From: an uncultured Muribaculaceae bacterium
Lineage (GTDB): Bacteria; Bacteroidota; Bacteroidia; Bacteroidales; Muribaculaceae
DNA length: 21,223 bases
NCBI GenBank assembly: GCA_948788915.1
Contig: CAQFOZ010000040.1
Location: forward strand, 1-21,223
Reading direction: 5' to 3'
The notes under the pieces are model-generated. The model ran no database searches. It was given only the letters and a program-made list of their open reading frames with translations, and was not told the DNA's origin. Positions 1 through 5,881 of this stretch are shown here, one piece after another (positions within the stretch are counted from its first letter, which is position 1; every line of letters starts with the position of its first letter). Position numbers and translations under genes: made by a program.

Positions 1-49
1 CACGTGATTTGTAATCTCGGGGTCGTTGGTTCGAATCCGACAAGAGGCT
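1..49 (+). tRNA. tRNA-Thr (anticodon TGT), 3' part; 5' end lies outside the window
   Basis: The anticodon loop TTTGTAA (8-14) carries TGT at 10-12. It is followed by a 5-nt variable region, a T-arm with stem GTTGG/CCGAC around the loop TTCGAAT (25-41), the acceptor 3' strand AAGAGGC (42-48) and discriminator T49. CCA is not encoded. The D-arm and the 5' acceptor strand fall before base 1. The anticodon stem CGTGA/TCTCG has one T-T mismatch in the middle (5 against 17). The Thr assignment rests on the anticodon. Confidence 0.85.
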
Positions 50-54
50 CAGAA

Positions 55-82
55 AGGCGCGCATATTTTGCGTGCCTTTTTT
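55..82 (+). terminator. Intrinsic terminator of the tRNA-Thr transcript
   Basis: A 9-bp stem (55-63 with 69-77, one G-U pair) closes a 5-nt loop and is followed by a run of T (77-82). It begins 5 bases after the mature tRNA end, so it most likely ends the tRNA transcript. Confidence 0.85.
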
Positions 83-113
83 GTATTCCGGTGGTTATGT
101 TTTATCCGCAGAA

Positions 114-145
114 TTTGTTACTTCCGATTAAGTTAGTTAATTTTG
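114..145 (+). promoter_or_regulatory. Bacteroidota-type promoter for the yciI-like/ferritin operon
   Basis: A -33 box TTTG (114-117) and a -7 box TAATTTTG (138-145) match the Bacteroidota sigma-ABfr consensus TTTG/TAnnTTTG with a 20-base spacer. Transcription should begin near 150, about 20 bases before the ATG at 170. This rules out the longer reading frame that could start at 143, because that codon lies inside the -7 box. Confidence 0.75.
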
Positions 146-169
146 TGCGAACTAAACAAATTTGCAAAG

Positions 170-466
170 ATGTATATAATCCGAGTGATGTATAAGAAAC
201 CTCTTGAAGAGGTAGACAGATACCTGGCCGATCACAGGGCTTTTCTTGACCGGCATTTCGAAGCCGGACACCTGATAGCCTCAGGCCCCCAGATACCTCG
301 GCAAGGCGGTGTGATTATGATACGTGATATGGAGGCCGGGGAGATGCAGGCTATTTTGGACCAGGATCCTTTCCGAGTCAATGATATCGCAGACTATTAT
401 GTGACAGAGTTTGTGCCGACCAAATTCTGTGATCCGGCGTTAGAGACTTTAATAACTAAACTATAA
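170..466 (+). CDS. YciI-like (YCII-related) small protein
   Basis: This is a 98-residue soluble protein of the YCII family, a dimeric ferredoxin-like alpha/beta fold. The reaction is unknown for most members. The features expected of the fold are present: His22 in the YLADHRAFL segment, the SGPQ turn (38-41), and Asp66 in DPF (66-68), where the conserved His/Asp pair lines a putative active site. Length is normal for the family. The start at 170 was chosen over 143 because the predicted promoter overlaps 143. The ferritin gene begins 11 bases after the stop, so the two are likely co-transcribed. That pairing hints at a stress or iron-related role, but this is inference. Confidence 0.85.
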   Translation: MYIIRVMYKKPLEEVDRYLADHRAFLDRHFEAGHLIASGPQIPRQGGVIMIRDMEAGEMQAILDQDPFRVNDIADYYVTEFVPTKFCDPALETLITKL

Positions 467-477
467 CTAATTTAACT

Positions 478-996
478 ATGCTTAACGAAAGAGTTCACGA
501 GGCAATAAATGCCCAGATTAACGCCGAAATGTGGTCGGCATATCTTTATCTCGCCATGTCCATGGATGCCGAAGCCAAGGGTTACAAAGGCGTTGCCAAC
601 TGGTTTTTCATCCAGTATCGCGAAGAACTTGACCATGCCCACATCTTTATGAACTATCTCAACTCGCGTGACGCCAAAGTAGAATTACGCTCTATTGAGG
701 CTGTGCCAACGGAATGGAATTCCGTGCAGGAGATGTATCGCGACACACTTGCCCACGAACAGAAAGTGACAGCCCTTATAAACGCTATCGGAGCACTGGC
801 TAACGAAGTGAACGATTTTGCTACGGCCAACCGTATGGCCTGGTTTATAGACGAACAGGTAGAAGAAGAGGAAAACGCACGCGAGATGTTAGCTTCGGCC
901 GAAGCAGTAGAGGATAACAAATACGGCATGTATATGCTCGATAAAGAACTGGCAGGACGTACTTATACCACGCCTGGCCCTCTTGCTTCCAAATAA
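478..996 (+). CDS. ftnA: Non-haem ferritin (iron storage)
   Basis: A 172-residue bacterial ferritin, which oxidises Fe(II) at a di-iron centre and stores ferric mineral inside a 24-subunit cytosolic shell. The ferroxidase residues known from E. coli FtnA are all at matching positions: Glu17, Tyr24, Glu50 and His53 (in EELDHA), Glu94, Gln127 and Glu130 (in DEQVEEE). Length and the four-helix pattern are full. It lacks the Met ligand arrangement of haem bacterioferritins. It is the second gene of an operon with the YciI-like gene and is followed directly by a hairpin terminator (1013-1048). No dedicated iron or peroxide operator is obvious upstream. Confidence 0.97.
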   Translation: MLNERVHEAINAQINAEMWSAYLYLAMSMDAEAKGYKGVANWFFIQYREELDHAHIFMNYLNSRDAKVELRSIEAVPTEWNSVQEMYRDTLAHEQKVTALINAIGALANEVNDFATANRMAWFIDEQVEEEENAREMLASAEAVEDNKYGMYMLDKELAGRTYTTPGPLASK

Positions 997-1012
997 ATTG
1001 GTAAGACTTCGA

Positions 1013-1048
1013 GGCGGCACACCGTAACTTTATCGGCGTGCCGTCTTT
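1013..1048 (+). terminator. Terminator after the ferritin gene
   Basis: A 12-bp stem (1013-1024 with 1034-1045) contains one wobble pair and one A-C mismatch, closes a 9-nt loop and is followed by TTT. It starts 16 bases after the ferritin stop codon. Confidence 0.75.
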
Positions 1049-1138
1049 GTATATGTATATATCTTGGTGTTTATGGTATATGCAAACCGCACATATGCAG
1101 GCAGATACAAGAAATATTATAAAATACTGGCTGAAAAA

Positions 1139-1170
1139 TTTGCAAGAATCGCCATAAATGTCTAACTTTG
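1139..1170 (+). promoter_or_regulatory. Promoter of tRNA-Ser
   Basis: TTTG (1139-1142) and TAACTTTG (1163-1170) are separated by 20 bases, a full match to the Bacteroidota promoter consensus. The predicted start near 1176 leaves about 43 bases of 5' leader before the mature tRNA. Confidence 0.8.
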
Positions 1171-1218
1171 CAACCGCAAAGGCATAGAACTGCTGCGGCT
1201 TAGGCCGGCAATCTCAAA

Positions 1219-1305
1219 GGAGAGGTGGGTGAGTGGCTGAAACCACCAGTTTGCTAAACTGACGTAGGAGCAATCCTACCACGAGTTCGAATCTCGTCCT
1301 CTCCG
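1219..1305 (+). tRNA. tRNA-Ser (anticodon GCT)
   Basis: A complete 87-nt class II tRNA. The acceptor stem is GGAGAGG (1219-1225) with CCTCTCC (1298-1304), discriminator G1305. The anticodon loop TTGCTAA (1251-1257) carries GCT at 1253-1255. The long variable arm typical of serine tRNAs pairs GTAGGA with TCCTAC. The T-arm is ACGAG/CTCGT around TTCGAAT (1281-1297). CCA is not encoded. It has its own promoter and terminator. Confidence 0.97.
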
Positions 1306-1333
1306 CGATGAGTCAATGAAGACTAAAAATCTT

Positions 1334-1366
1334 AAATCCAGCTAATCATTGATTAGCTGGATTTTT
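1334..1366 (+). terminator. Terminator of tRNA-Ser
   Basis: A perfect 13-bp stem (1334-1346 with 1352-1364) around the 5-nt loop CATTG runs into a T-tract. It lies 29 bases after the tRNA 3' end. Confidence 0.9.
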
Positions 1367-1606
1367 GTTGGTAATCAGTTGTTGTCCGGACATTATTAGG
1401 ACACTAGTAGGATATCCACAGGACCCAAAAGGGGTAGTTGAGTAACCAATGCGTAGCCAAAAATCGATTTTTGAAATGGTTATGGGTATCTGGTTAAGAC
1501 TTGGTTATTACAGACCATAACTGGAGCCACGACTCTGGCACGGTGAAAACACACGGCTACATAATCGCGCTGACAGCCCATGTAAATTATTAATTTTTAT
1601 TATGGA
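1367..1606. other. Non-coding stretch after tRNA-Ser with short repeats
   Basis: No credible gene is seen on either strand in these 240 bases. TGGTTA occurs three times in direct orientation (1477-1482, 1491-1496, 1502-1507) and once inverted (TAACCA, 1443-1448). A 16-bp palindrome with centre TCGA lies at 1458-1473. GTTATGG (1479-1485) is inverted at 1515-1521 (CCATAAC). The position right after a tRNA gene would suit a decayed integration site, but no integrase remnant or repeated tRNA end is visible. Confidence 0.5.
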
Positions 1607-1648
1607 AATCAGGGCACTGAAAAGTGATCACTTTTCAGTGCCCTGATT
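1607..1648 (-). terminator. Perfect 42-bp palindrome, probable terminator of the minus-strand operon
   Basis: Two exact 21-base halves (1607-1627 and 1628-1648) meet at a TGATCA centre with no spacer. It lies 20 bases beyond the stop codon of the SH3-domain gene, which reads towards it. On the minus strand the stem is followed by TTT and then a very AT-rich stretch, as in an intrinsic terminator. On the plus strand no T-run follows, so it is mainly a minus-strand signal, though the stem itself is symmetric. Confidence 0.7.
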
Positions 1649-1667
1649 GATTTCGGGGGTATTCGTA

Positions 1668-2270
1668 TTATTCGAACTCCGAGTATTCAGCTCCTTTGAA
1701 TAAGATGGTGTTGTTGAATTCGTCGAATCCTACAGGAATCGGGCTGTCAAGCAGGATGAGTTTTTCCTTTATCTCAGAGAGGGGTTCAGAGGACTCCAAG
1801 TATGTCGCGCCTCCGTGAGTGGCTACTATCATGCCGTCTTTGATTTCGGCAAGGTAATATGAGTCTTCGGCCGGCAGATTCACACGCATCCAGTTCACGT
1901 TTATAAGCGCGTGTGCCCGATCGACGGGTTCGATGTTGATTGATCCCTGGAAGCGTATCTTGTCGAGAGGCTTGTTGGATGTTAGGTTTTTCCTGAACAT
2001 CTCTTTCGGGATTACGGCATCATAAGTCGTGGCCACAGACTGGGATACGTAAGCCTCTGTGCCGTTGTTGTCTACCTTGTACCATCCGTCAAGTTCTTCA
2101 AGTAAAGGAAGGAGTTCGGCTTTTGAAAAAGTCCTCGCCTTTGCCGCCGTAGTGGACGGTTCCGTGCGTAGATTGACGTTGCCTTTCATCGGGCTTACGT
2201 ATTGGCTTTGGGCATTGCCGCAGAATGCTGAAGCAGCGATTGCCATCGCTGCCAAGATTGCGTGTTTCAT
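1668..2270 (-). CDS. Exported protein with a bacterial SH3 domain
   Basis: 200 residues. The N-terminus (1 to about 20) is a signal peptide: a Lys at position 2, an Ala/Ile-rich core and a GNA-type cleavage site. An SH3b-like domain spans about residues 24-80, with the hallmark segments NVNLRTEPST, DGWYKV and EAYVSQSVA. Such domains usually bind peptidoglycan or cell-wall peptides. The remaining about 110 residues (from VIPKEMF onward) form a separate region that I do not recognise. The product should be periplasmic. It is 35 bases downstream of the other exported protein gene on the same strand and ends at the 42-bp palindrome, so the two probably form one operon. The substrate is unknown. 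Confidence 0.8.
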   Translation of the reverse strand: MKHAILAAMAIAASAFCGNAQSQYVSPMKGNVNLRTEPSTTAAKARTFSKAELLPLLEELDGWYKVDNNGTEAYVSQSVATTYDAVIPKEMFRKNLTSNKPLDKIRFQGSINIEPVDRAHALINVNWMRVNLPAEDSYYLAEIKDGMIVATHGGATYLESSEPLSEIKEKLILLDSPIPVGFDEFNNTILFKGAEYSEFE

Positions 2271-2305
2271 TTTCGGTGGGTTCTATAACTATAAAGTGTA
2301 TGAAT

Positions 2306-3148
2306 TCAGCGGAGTATCAGTTCAGGATTCCATTGCAGGCCCTTTTCAAGCAACATGAATTTGTGTCTTATCGAGCAGAGGTCTTCGTTGGCTCCGCCGG
2401 TTACGTACAGGATGCCTTTTACGGTCTCGCCGGAAGGCAGCGTTTCCGGGATTCTTACGGAAGTGGCAAGACGGTCTCCTTCCGTAGTGGTGGCATATCC
2501 CTCCTCGCTTGTTATATTTTTGTCGGATTTGCCGGCGTTAGTGAGCGTGAAAGTTACCTTAAGGTCGTTGCCGTATTTTTCCATGTCTGTTATGCCGAGC
2601 CTGATTTCGGTGTCGGTAAACATCCCGCCGGGCCTGTTGTTTGCTTTGTCTGTCGCAACCTCGTGGAACTGCGGTATTGGTATGTTAGTGAAAGTGTAGT
2701 CGAAATCCCCGTAATAGTTTCCTGCGTTTGACTTTTCAGAATCCGGAGCCCGGCCTACGATTTTGATTTTTTTCAAGACTTTCGCATCCAATGGCACATT
2801 GTTGATTTCCACGAGTTTCGAAAGGGGGTCGCCGTTATCGGGCACATCGAATTGGAGACGGTGCATGTATGTGGAGATAGGCTCCTCATCGTCGATCCAT
2901 GCGTATCGGTCGTTGTCGATGCATACGTTTCCGATTTTTTTAGTCCCGGTAGCCTGAAATACGGGATAGAATACTATCTCTTTTCCGCTACGGCGAATAC
3001 GTGTGTCGTTAAGTGTAACCTTAAGTCCCGGCACTCCGTTTTTGTCGCTGGCCGTATGAACTTCCGCATTCGCATGATTGTCTATGGACATCGCCGTGCA
3101 TGCTATGGCAACAGCAGTCCAGACCCTGAATTTTGTAGATTGCTTCAT
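2306..3148 (-). CDS. Exported protein of unknown function, probably beta-sandwich
   Basis: 280 residues. I set the start at the ATG at 3148, not at the in-frame ATG at 3166. The shorter form opens with a normal signal peptide (MKQSTK, hydrophobic core, cleavage after HANA at residue 28), whereas the longer form has an unsuitable leader. The mature part is rich in alternating hydrophobic/polar strands. Two segments look like Ig-like beta-sandwich domains: about residues 40-140, and about 190-270 around LKVTFTLTNAGKSDKNIT. I recognise no enzyme motif. It is the first gene of a two-gene minus-strand operon with the SH3-domain protein, which suggests a shared envelope role. The predicted promoter is about 100 bases upstream. 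Confidence 0.7.
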   Translation of the reverse strand: MKQSTKFRVWTAVAIACTAMSIDNHANAEVHTASDKNGVPGLKVTLNDTRIRRSGKEIVFYPVFQATGTKKIGNVCIDNDRYAWIDDEEPISTYMHRLQFDVPDNGDPLSKLVEINNVPLDAKVLKKIKIVGRAPDSEKSNAGNYYGDFDYTFTNIPIPQFHEVATDKANNRPGGMFTDTEIRLGITDMEKYGNDLKVTFTLTNAGKSDKNITSEEGYATTTEGDRLATSVRIPETLPSGETVKGILYVTGGANEDLCSIRHKFMLLEKGLQWNPELILR

Positions 3149-3252
3149 ATCAGAAACACATTGCACTGAAGTCCTTTGGATTGAAGCTTGATGTGGTCTT
3201 AAAACGGCAGGACTTCGTTGGCCGCTTTTATCTCATCATTGACTATCAATCG

Positions 3253-3284
3253 CAAAGTTAAGAAAAAATGTTTTACTAAAAAAG
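3253..3284 (-). promoter_or_regulatory. Promoter of the exported-protein operon (minus strand)
   Basis: Read on the minus strand, TAACTTTG (3260 down to 3253) is a full match to the -7 consensus TAnnTTTG. The expected -33 region is only T-rich, without an exact TTTG. Transcription would start near 3245, leaving a leader of about 97 nt before the ATG at 3148. Confidence 0.6.
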
Positions 3285-3472
3285 TTTTCTAATTCGAAAG
3301 TTACGTTACGAATCAACGGAAAGAAAATGAAATTCAAAGTATGCCAATAGAATGTGTTGTAATAACAATTGCCGCCGCTGATTAATCGTGCCGTCAATGC
3401 TGGAAAGCAGGCTCACAGGCTGCATACTAAATATAACTGTAATTTGCATGTTTCTGTGTAAGAAATATTTTG

Positions 3473-3480
3473 TACCTTTG
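3473..3480 (+). promoter_or_regulatory. Probable promoter of the DUF4405-type gene
   Basis: TACCTTTG matches the Bacteroidota -7 consensus. The -33 box is poor: TTTC sits 18 bases upstream, and the nearest exact TTTG is 26 bases upstream. The 3170-3480 interval holds no gene, only this site and the divergent minus-strand promoter. Confidence 0.5.
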
Positions 3481-3545
3481 CCGCTATCTATTTGCCTGTC
3501 TCTGCAATGCAGGCTACGATACCAAACAGAGAGATTGCATTGAAG

Positions 3546-3959
3546 ATGATAAATAAAAGTATAACTGATATTGTTGCGGTGATAAGCATGCTAGTGGCAC
3601 TTGTTACCGGATTTATACTACACAACGAAATACATCACAGTCATATATACCATGATGTGCGACTTTGGAGCCTGCACGAAACCTCTGGACTTGTCTGGAT
3701 GGTTATTATGGTATTGCACTGTGTGCAGCATACTCCTTGGTTTAAGAATTACACAAAAATACCGTTGAGACATAAGGCTGTATCGACACTTCTTCTGGTA
3801 TTATCAGTGCTGATAGCTATATCCGGTTTATTACTGATGTTCGGCAGCCGTTCACAATTCATTTCTATATTCCATTATGTGTTAGGCATAATATTTACGT
3901 TGGCAGTGGTGTATCATGTGATCCGAAGGTGGAAGGCATTCAGATATTTGTTTAAATAA
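3546..3959 (+). CDS. Four-helix membrane protein, DUF4405-like (cytochrome b-like histidines)
   Basis: 137 residues with four predicted membrane helices: about 8-28, 42-62, 77-97 and 108-130. Histidines are spaced as in small haem-binding membrane proteins: a HNEIHHSH cluster after helix 1, His in HETSG and VLHCVQH of helix 2, and His in FHYV and VYHV of helix 4. This resembles the DUF4405 family, which is related to the cytochrome b561/FdnI fold. Haem binding and redox function are inferred, not shown. The frame is open from a TTG at 3492 and an ATG at 3507. I chose the ATG at 3546 because the first helix begins right after it. The HEAT-like gene follows after 39 bases. Confidence 0.7.
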   Translation: MINKSITDIVAVISMLVALVTGFILHNEIHHSHIYHDVRLWSLHETSGLVWMVIMVLHCVQHTPWFKNYTKIPLRHKAVSTLLLVLSVLIAISGLLLMFGSRSQFISIFHYVLGIIFTLAVVYHVIRRWKAFRYLFK

Positions 3960-3998
3960 ATATATATGTAACTAGACAAATGTCCTGCATCTATTTCT

Positions 3999-4526
3999 AT
4001 GAATTTCAGAGGTTTATTGTGCAAAAGGATTTTTAGACATGAAATACTGTATTTGTGTTCAGTTATCAGAAATTTAGACAATGACAGATCGATAGAAACT
4101 CTTTATAACCTTGTTGCAGATGATGATGACAGGGTGGCTTACAATGCCTTGTGGATCTTTTCTCATTTGACAACTGAGGATAGTCGCTGGTTACTGAAAC
4201 GTCGGAATGAACTGATTGACCAGTTGCTGGTAGAGGCGCATGTGGGAAAGAAAAGACTTATTCTTACATTGTTGGAACGCCAGCCTGTAGAAAAAGAAAA
4301 TATTCGCACAGACTATCTTGATTTTTGCCTATCCAGCATCAATTCGGCAGAACCATACGCCATCAGAGCGTTATGCCTTAAACAAGCCTTTGCCCAATGC
4401 CGGCATTATCCAGAGTTGGTGCAAGAACTCATCGCATGCATCAACATGATGGAACCCTTCGAAATATCCCCAGGACTGAGATCTGCACGTAACAACATTC
4501 TGAAACAGCTCGCTAAATCCAAGTAA
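3999..4526 (+). CDS. HEAT/ARM-repeat-like helical protein
   Basis: 175 residues, without a signal peptide or membrane segment, so cytosolic. It is almost wholly alpha-helical, and the pattern DDDDRVAYNALWIFSHL (about residues 36-52) followed by further paired helices (about 55-105 and 110-170) resembles degenerate HEAT repeats. HEAT proteins act as protein-binding scaffolds, and no catalytic residues are apparent. It starts at the only reasonable ATG. It lies 39 bases after the DUF4405-like gene on the same strand and may be co-transcribed with it. No clear terminator follows before the capsule promoter. The function is unknown. Confidence 0.65.
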   Translation: MNFRGLLCKRIFRHEILYLCSVIRNLDNDRSIETLYNLVADDDDRVAYNALWIFSHLTTEDSRWLLKRRNELIDQLLVEAHVGKKRLILTLLERQPVEKENIRTDYLDFCLSSINSAEPYAIRALCLKQAFAQCRHYPELVQELIACINMMEPFEISPGLRSARNNILKQLAKSK

Positions 4527-4657
4527 TCCTCATCCATCCCTTGTGCCTACTCTTCGAAAACTAACGTCCGTTAACAATCGTTTTTAAACAGCCTCTTAAG
4601 CTTCTAAAAAGTAAACCACCTCTAAGACCCTATTTTGAATTTTTTTTTGTTCGCAAC

Positions 4658-4689
4658 ATTCTATATTTCAAGAATTGTTTGTAACTTTG
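4658..4689 (+). promoter_or_regulatory. Promoter of the capsule operon
   Basis: TAACTTTG (4682-4689) is an exact -7 box. The -33 region at the expected spacing is a poor match (CATT near 4658-4661). The predicted start is near 4695. I looked for flanking inverted repeats of the kind that let Bacteroides capsule promoters invert and found none, so this promoter appears fixed. The weak -33 box may imply a need for an activator. Confidence 0.6.
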
Positions 4690-4694
4690 CGCCC

Positions 4695-4902
4695 AAATCC
4701 AAGACTCTCTTAGAAAGAGATATGGATAAATAAATCAGTCAACAGATGAGAATAAAATGACCAGAGTAAGAGTGCAAAAGCGAAGTAACTCTATCTCAGG
4801 ACAACCGTCTTTCTTTTTAACCAGTCTTTATAACTGCTTGAAGATCAGCAATGACTGAGCACAAGCAGGACTTGGAAAATTGCTTATAGTCCATAAAATC
4901 CG
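4695..4902 (+). promoter_or_regulatory. About 200-nt structured leader before upxY
   Basis: No gene lies between the predicted transcription start and the ATG at 4903. Three possible hairpins are visible: a 6-bp stem with 3-nt loop at 4706-4720; a weaker stem pairing AGAGT (4763-4767) with ACTCT (4788-4792), with an inner GC-AAAA-GC; and a larger two-part hairpin at 4834-4868 (CTGCTTG with CAAGCAG, inner TCAG with CTGA). In Bacteroides fragilis the UpxY proteins act at the leader of their own operon to stop premature termination, so these structures are candidate pause, terminator or recognition elements. That role is inferred. Confidence 0.5.
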
Positions 4903-5442
4903 ATGGAATTGTCTGAAAAACAATGGTTTGTGATGCGCGATTTGAAGCGCAGAAACGCCAACTCTCTAGCCGTTCACGAGTTGGCAAAAGCGGGGCTTGA
5001 AGTGTTCACTCCGATGACGCAGATGATAATGACCATTGGTGGACGGCGGCAGCGGAGGGATGTACCGGTTATTCAGGATTTATTATTTGTTCACGAAACA
5101 AAGGCTGCTCTCGATCAGCATGTGGAGCGTAATCCCACGCTCCAGTACCGCTACCAGTTCGGCAAGTCGATAAATGAGCCGATGACTGTACGCGCGGAGG
5201 AGATGAACCGATTCATCTTTGCCGTCAACAACTCCGCATCAACCTTATATTATAAGCCCGGCGAACTCACCAAAGCCATGTGCGGCAAGAGAATCCGTAT
5301 AGTCGGCGGTGTGCTTGACTCTTTTGAGGGATGCCTCTTATCGATGAAAGGCATGAGAAAACGCCGTCTGATTATTGAATTGCCAACGTTGATAACAGCT
5401 GCTGTTGAGGTGCAGCCTGAATTCATCCAACTGGTACAGTAA
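4903..5442 (+). CDS. upxY: UpxY-family transcription antiterminator (NusG paralogue)
   Basis: 179 residues. The N-terminal NGN domain (about residues 5-115) begins with the typical KQWFVMRDLKRRN and has the AxxELxxAGLEVFTPM segment that follows in UpxY proteins. A C-terminal KOW-like domain spans about 125-175 (GKRIRIVGGVLDSFEG). NusG paralogues bind RNA polymerase. UpxY proteins let polymerase read through the leader of their own capsule operon, as established in B. fragilis. It is the first gene after the capsule promoter and leader and is followed by polysaccharide genes, the classic UpxY position. The partner inhibitor gene upxZ is not present in the window. The start is the ATG at 4903, with no competing upstream ATG. 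Confidence 0.9.
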   Translation: MELSEKQWFVMRDLKRRNANSLAVHELAKAGLEVFTPMTQMIMTIGGRRQRRDVPVIQDLLFVHETKAALDQHVERNPTLQYRYQFGKSINEPMTVRAEEMNRFIFAVNNSASTLYYKPGELTKAMCGKRIRIVGGVLDSFEGCLLSMKGMRKRRLIIELPTLITAAVEVQPEFIQLVQ

Positions 5443-5881
5443 TCAGTTCCTACTATTGCCGAAGGCGTGTCATTTTGTTTTATATTTCAATTATAATGTT
5501 TTTTCTATGAAGTGCCCCATGCGTCCGTTTTCCTTCTATTTACGGAAGAATTTTCAGATCAACGGCCATTTAGGGAAGATATGCCATTGACAATCGTTTG
5601 CCAACAGACAGAGAACGGCTTAAAAGACTGATTGCAAAGAATATTTTGTTTCTATAGGACCATTGTCTCTCGGTCATATGTGCTGATAGAAGATAATTTT
5701 ATGCATACAGATTTTTTCTCTTTCAAACACTCCGGTTGGGGATGCCCATAATATTTAATTTGGTTTAAAAGTAAACATACTCTTATACTTACTGAAAATT
5801 TTTAAATTTTAGCGGAAACTGCTTCTTTGGCGGCTTCCAATGATTCACACGTCAAATTTACACGCTTACATTAAATACTCC
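5443..5881 (+). other. 440-bp non-coding gap between upxY and ugd
   Basis: No convincing gene is found. A 44-codon stretch without an ATG at its head (5497-5631) and a 61-codon frame overlapping upxY lack recognisable features. The second half is AT-rich, with an imperfect A/T inverted repeat near 5799-5813. No strong promoter or terminator is visible, so ugd is probably transcribed from the upxY promoter. In B. fragilis loci upxZ sits next to upxY; here this space is empty. The decamer ACAATCGTTT occurs here (near 5590) and upstream of the capsule promoter (near 4575), which may be chance. Confidence 0.5.

Noticed and set aside
2059..2731. Plus-strand open frames opposite the exported-protein operon
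   Set aside because: They lie opposite two genes with good signal peptides and domain structure, and their own products look random.
4560..4902. Invertible capsule promoter as in Bacteroides fragilis
   Set aside because: AACGTCCGTT near 4562 partly resembles the known invertase site, but no inverted partner is seen on the other side of the promoter or in the gap after upxY.
5497..5631. Short open stretch of 44 codons between upxY and ugd, checked as a possible upxZ remnant
   Set aside because: It has no start codon at its head, matches no family I know and ends quickly. It is best treated as chance.
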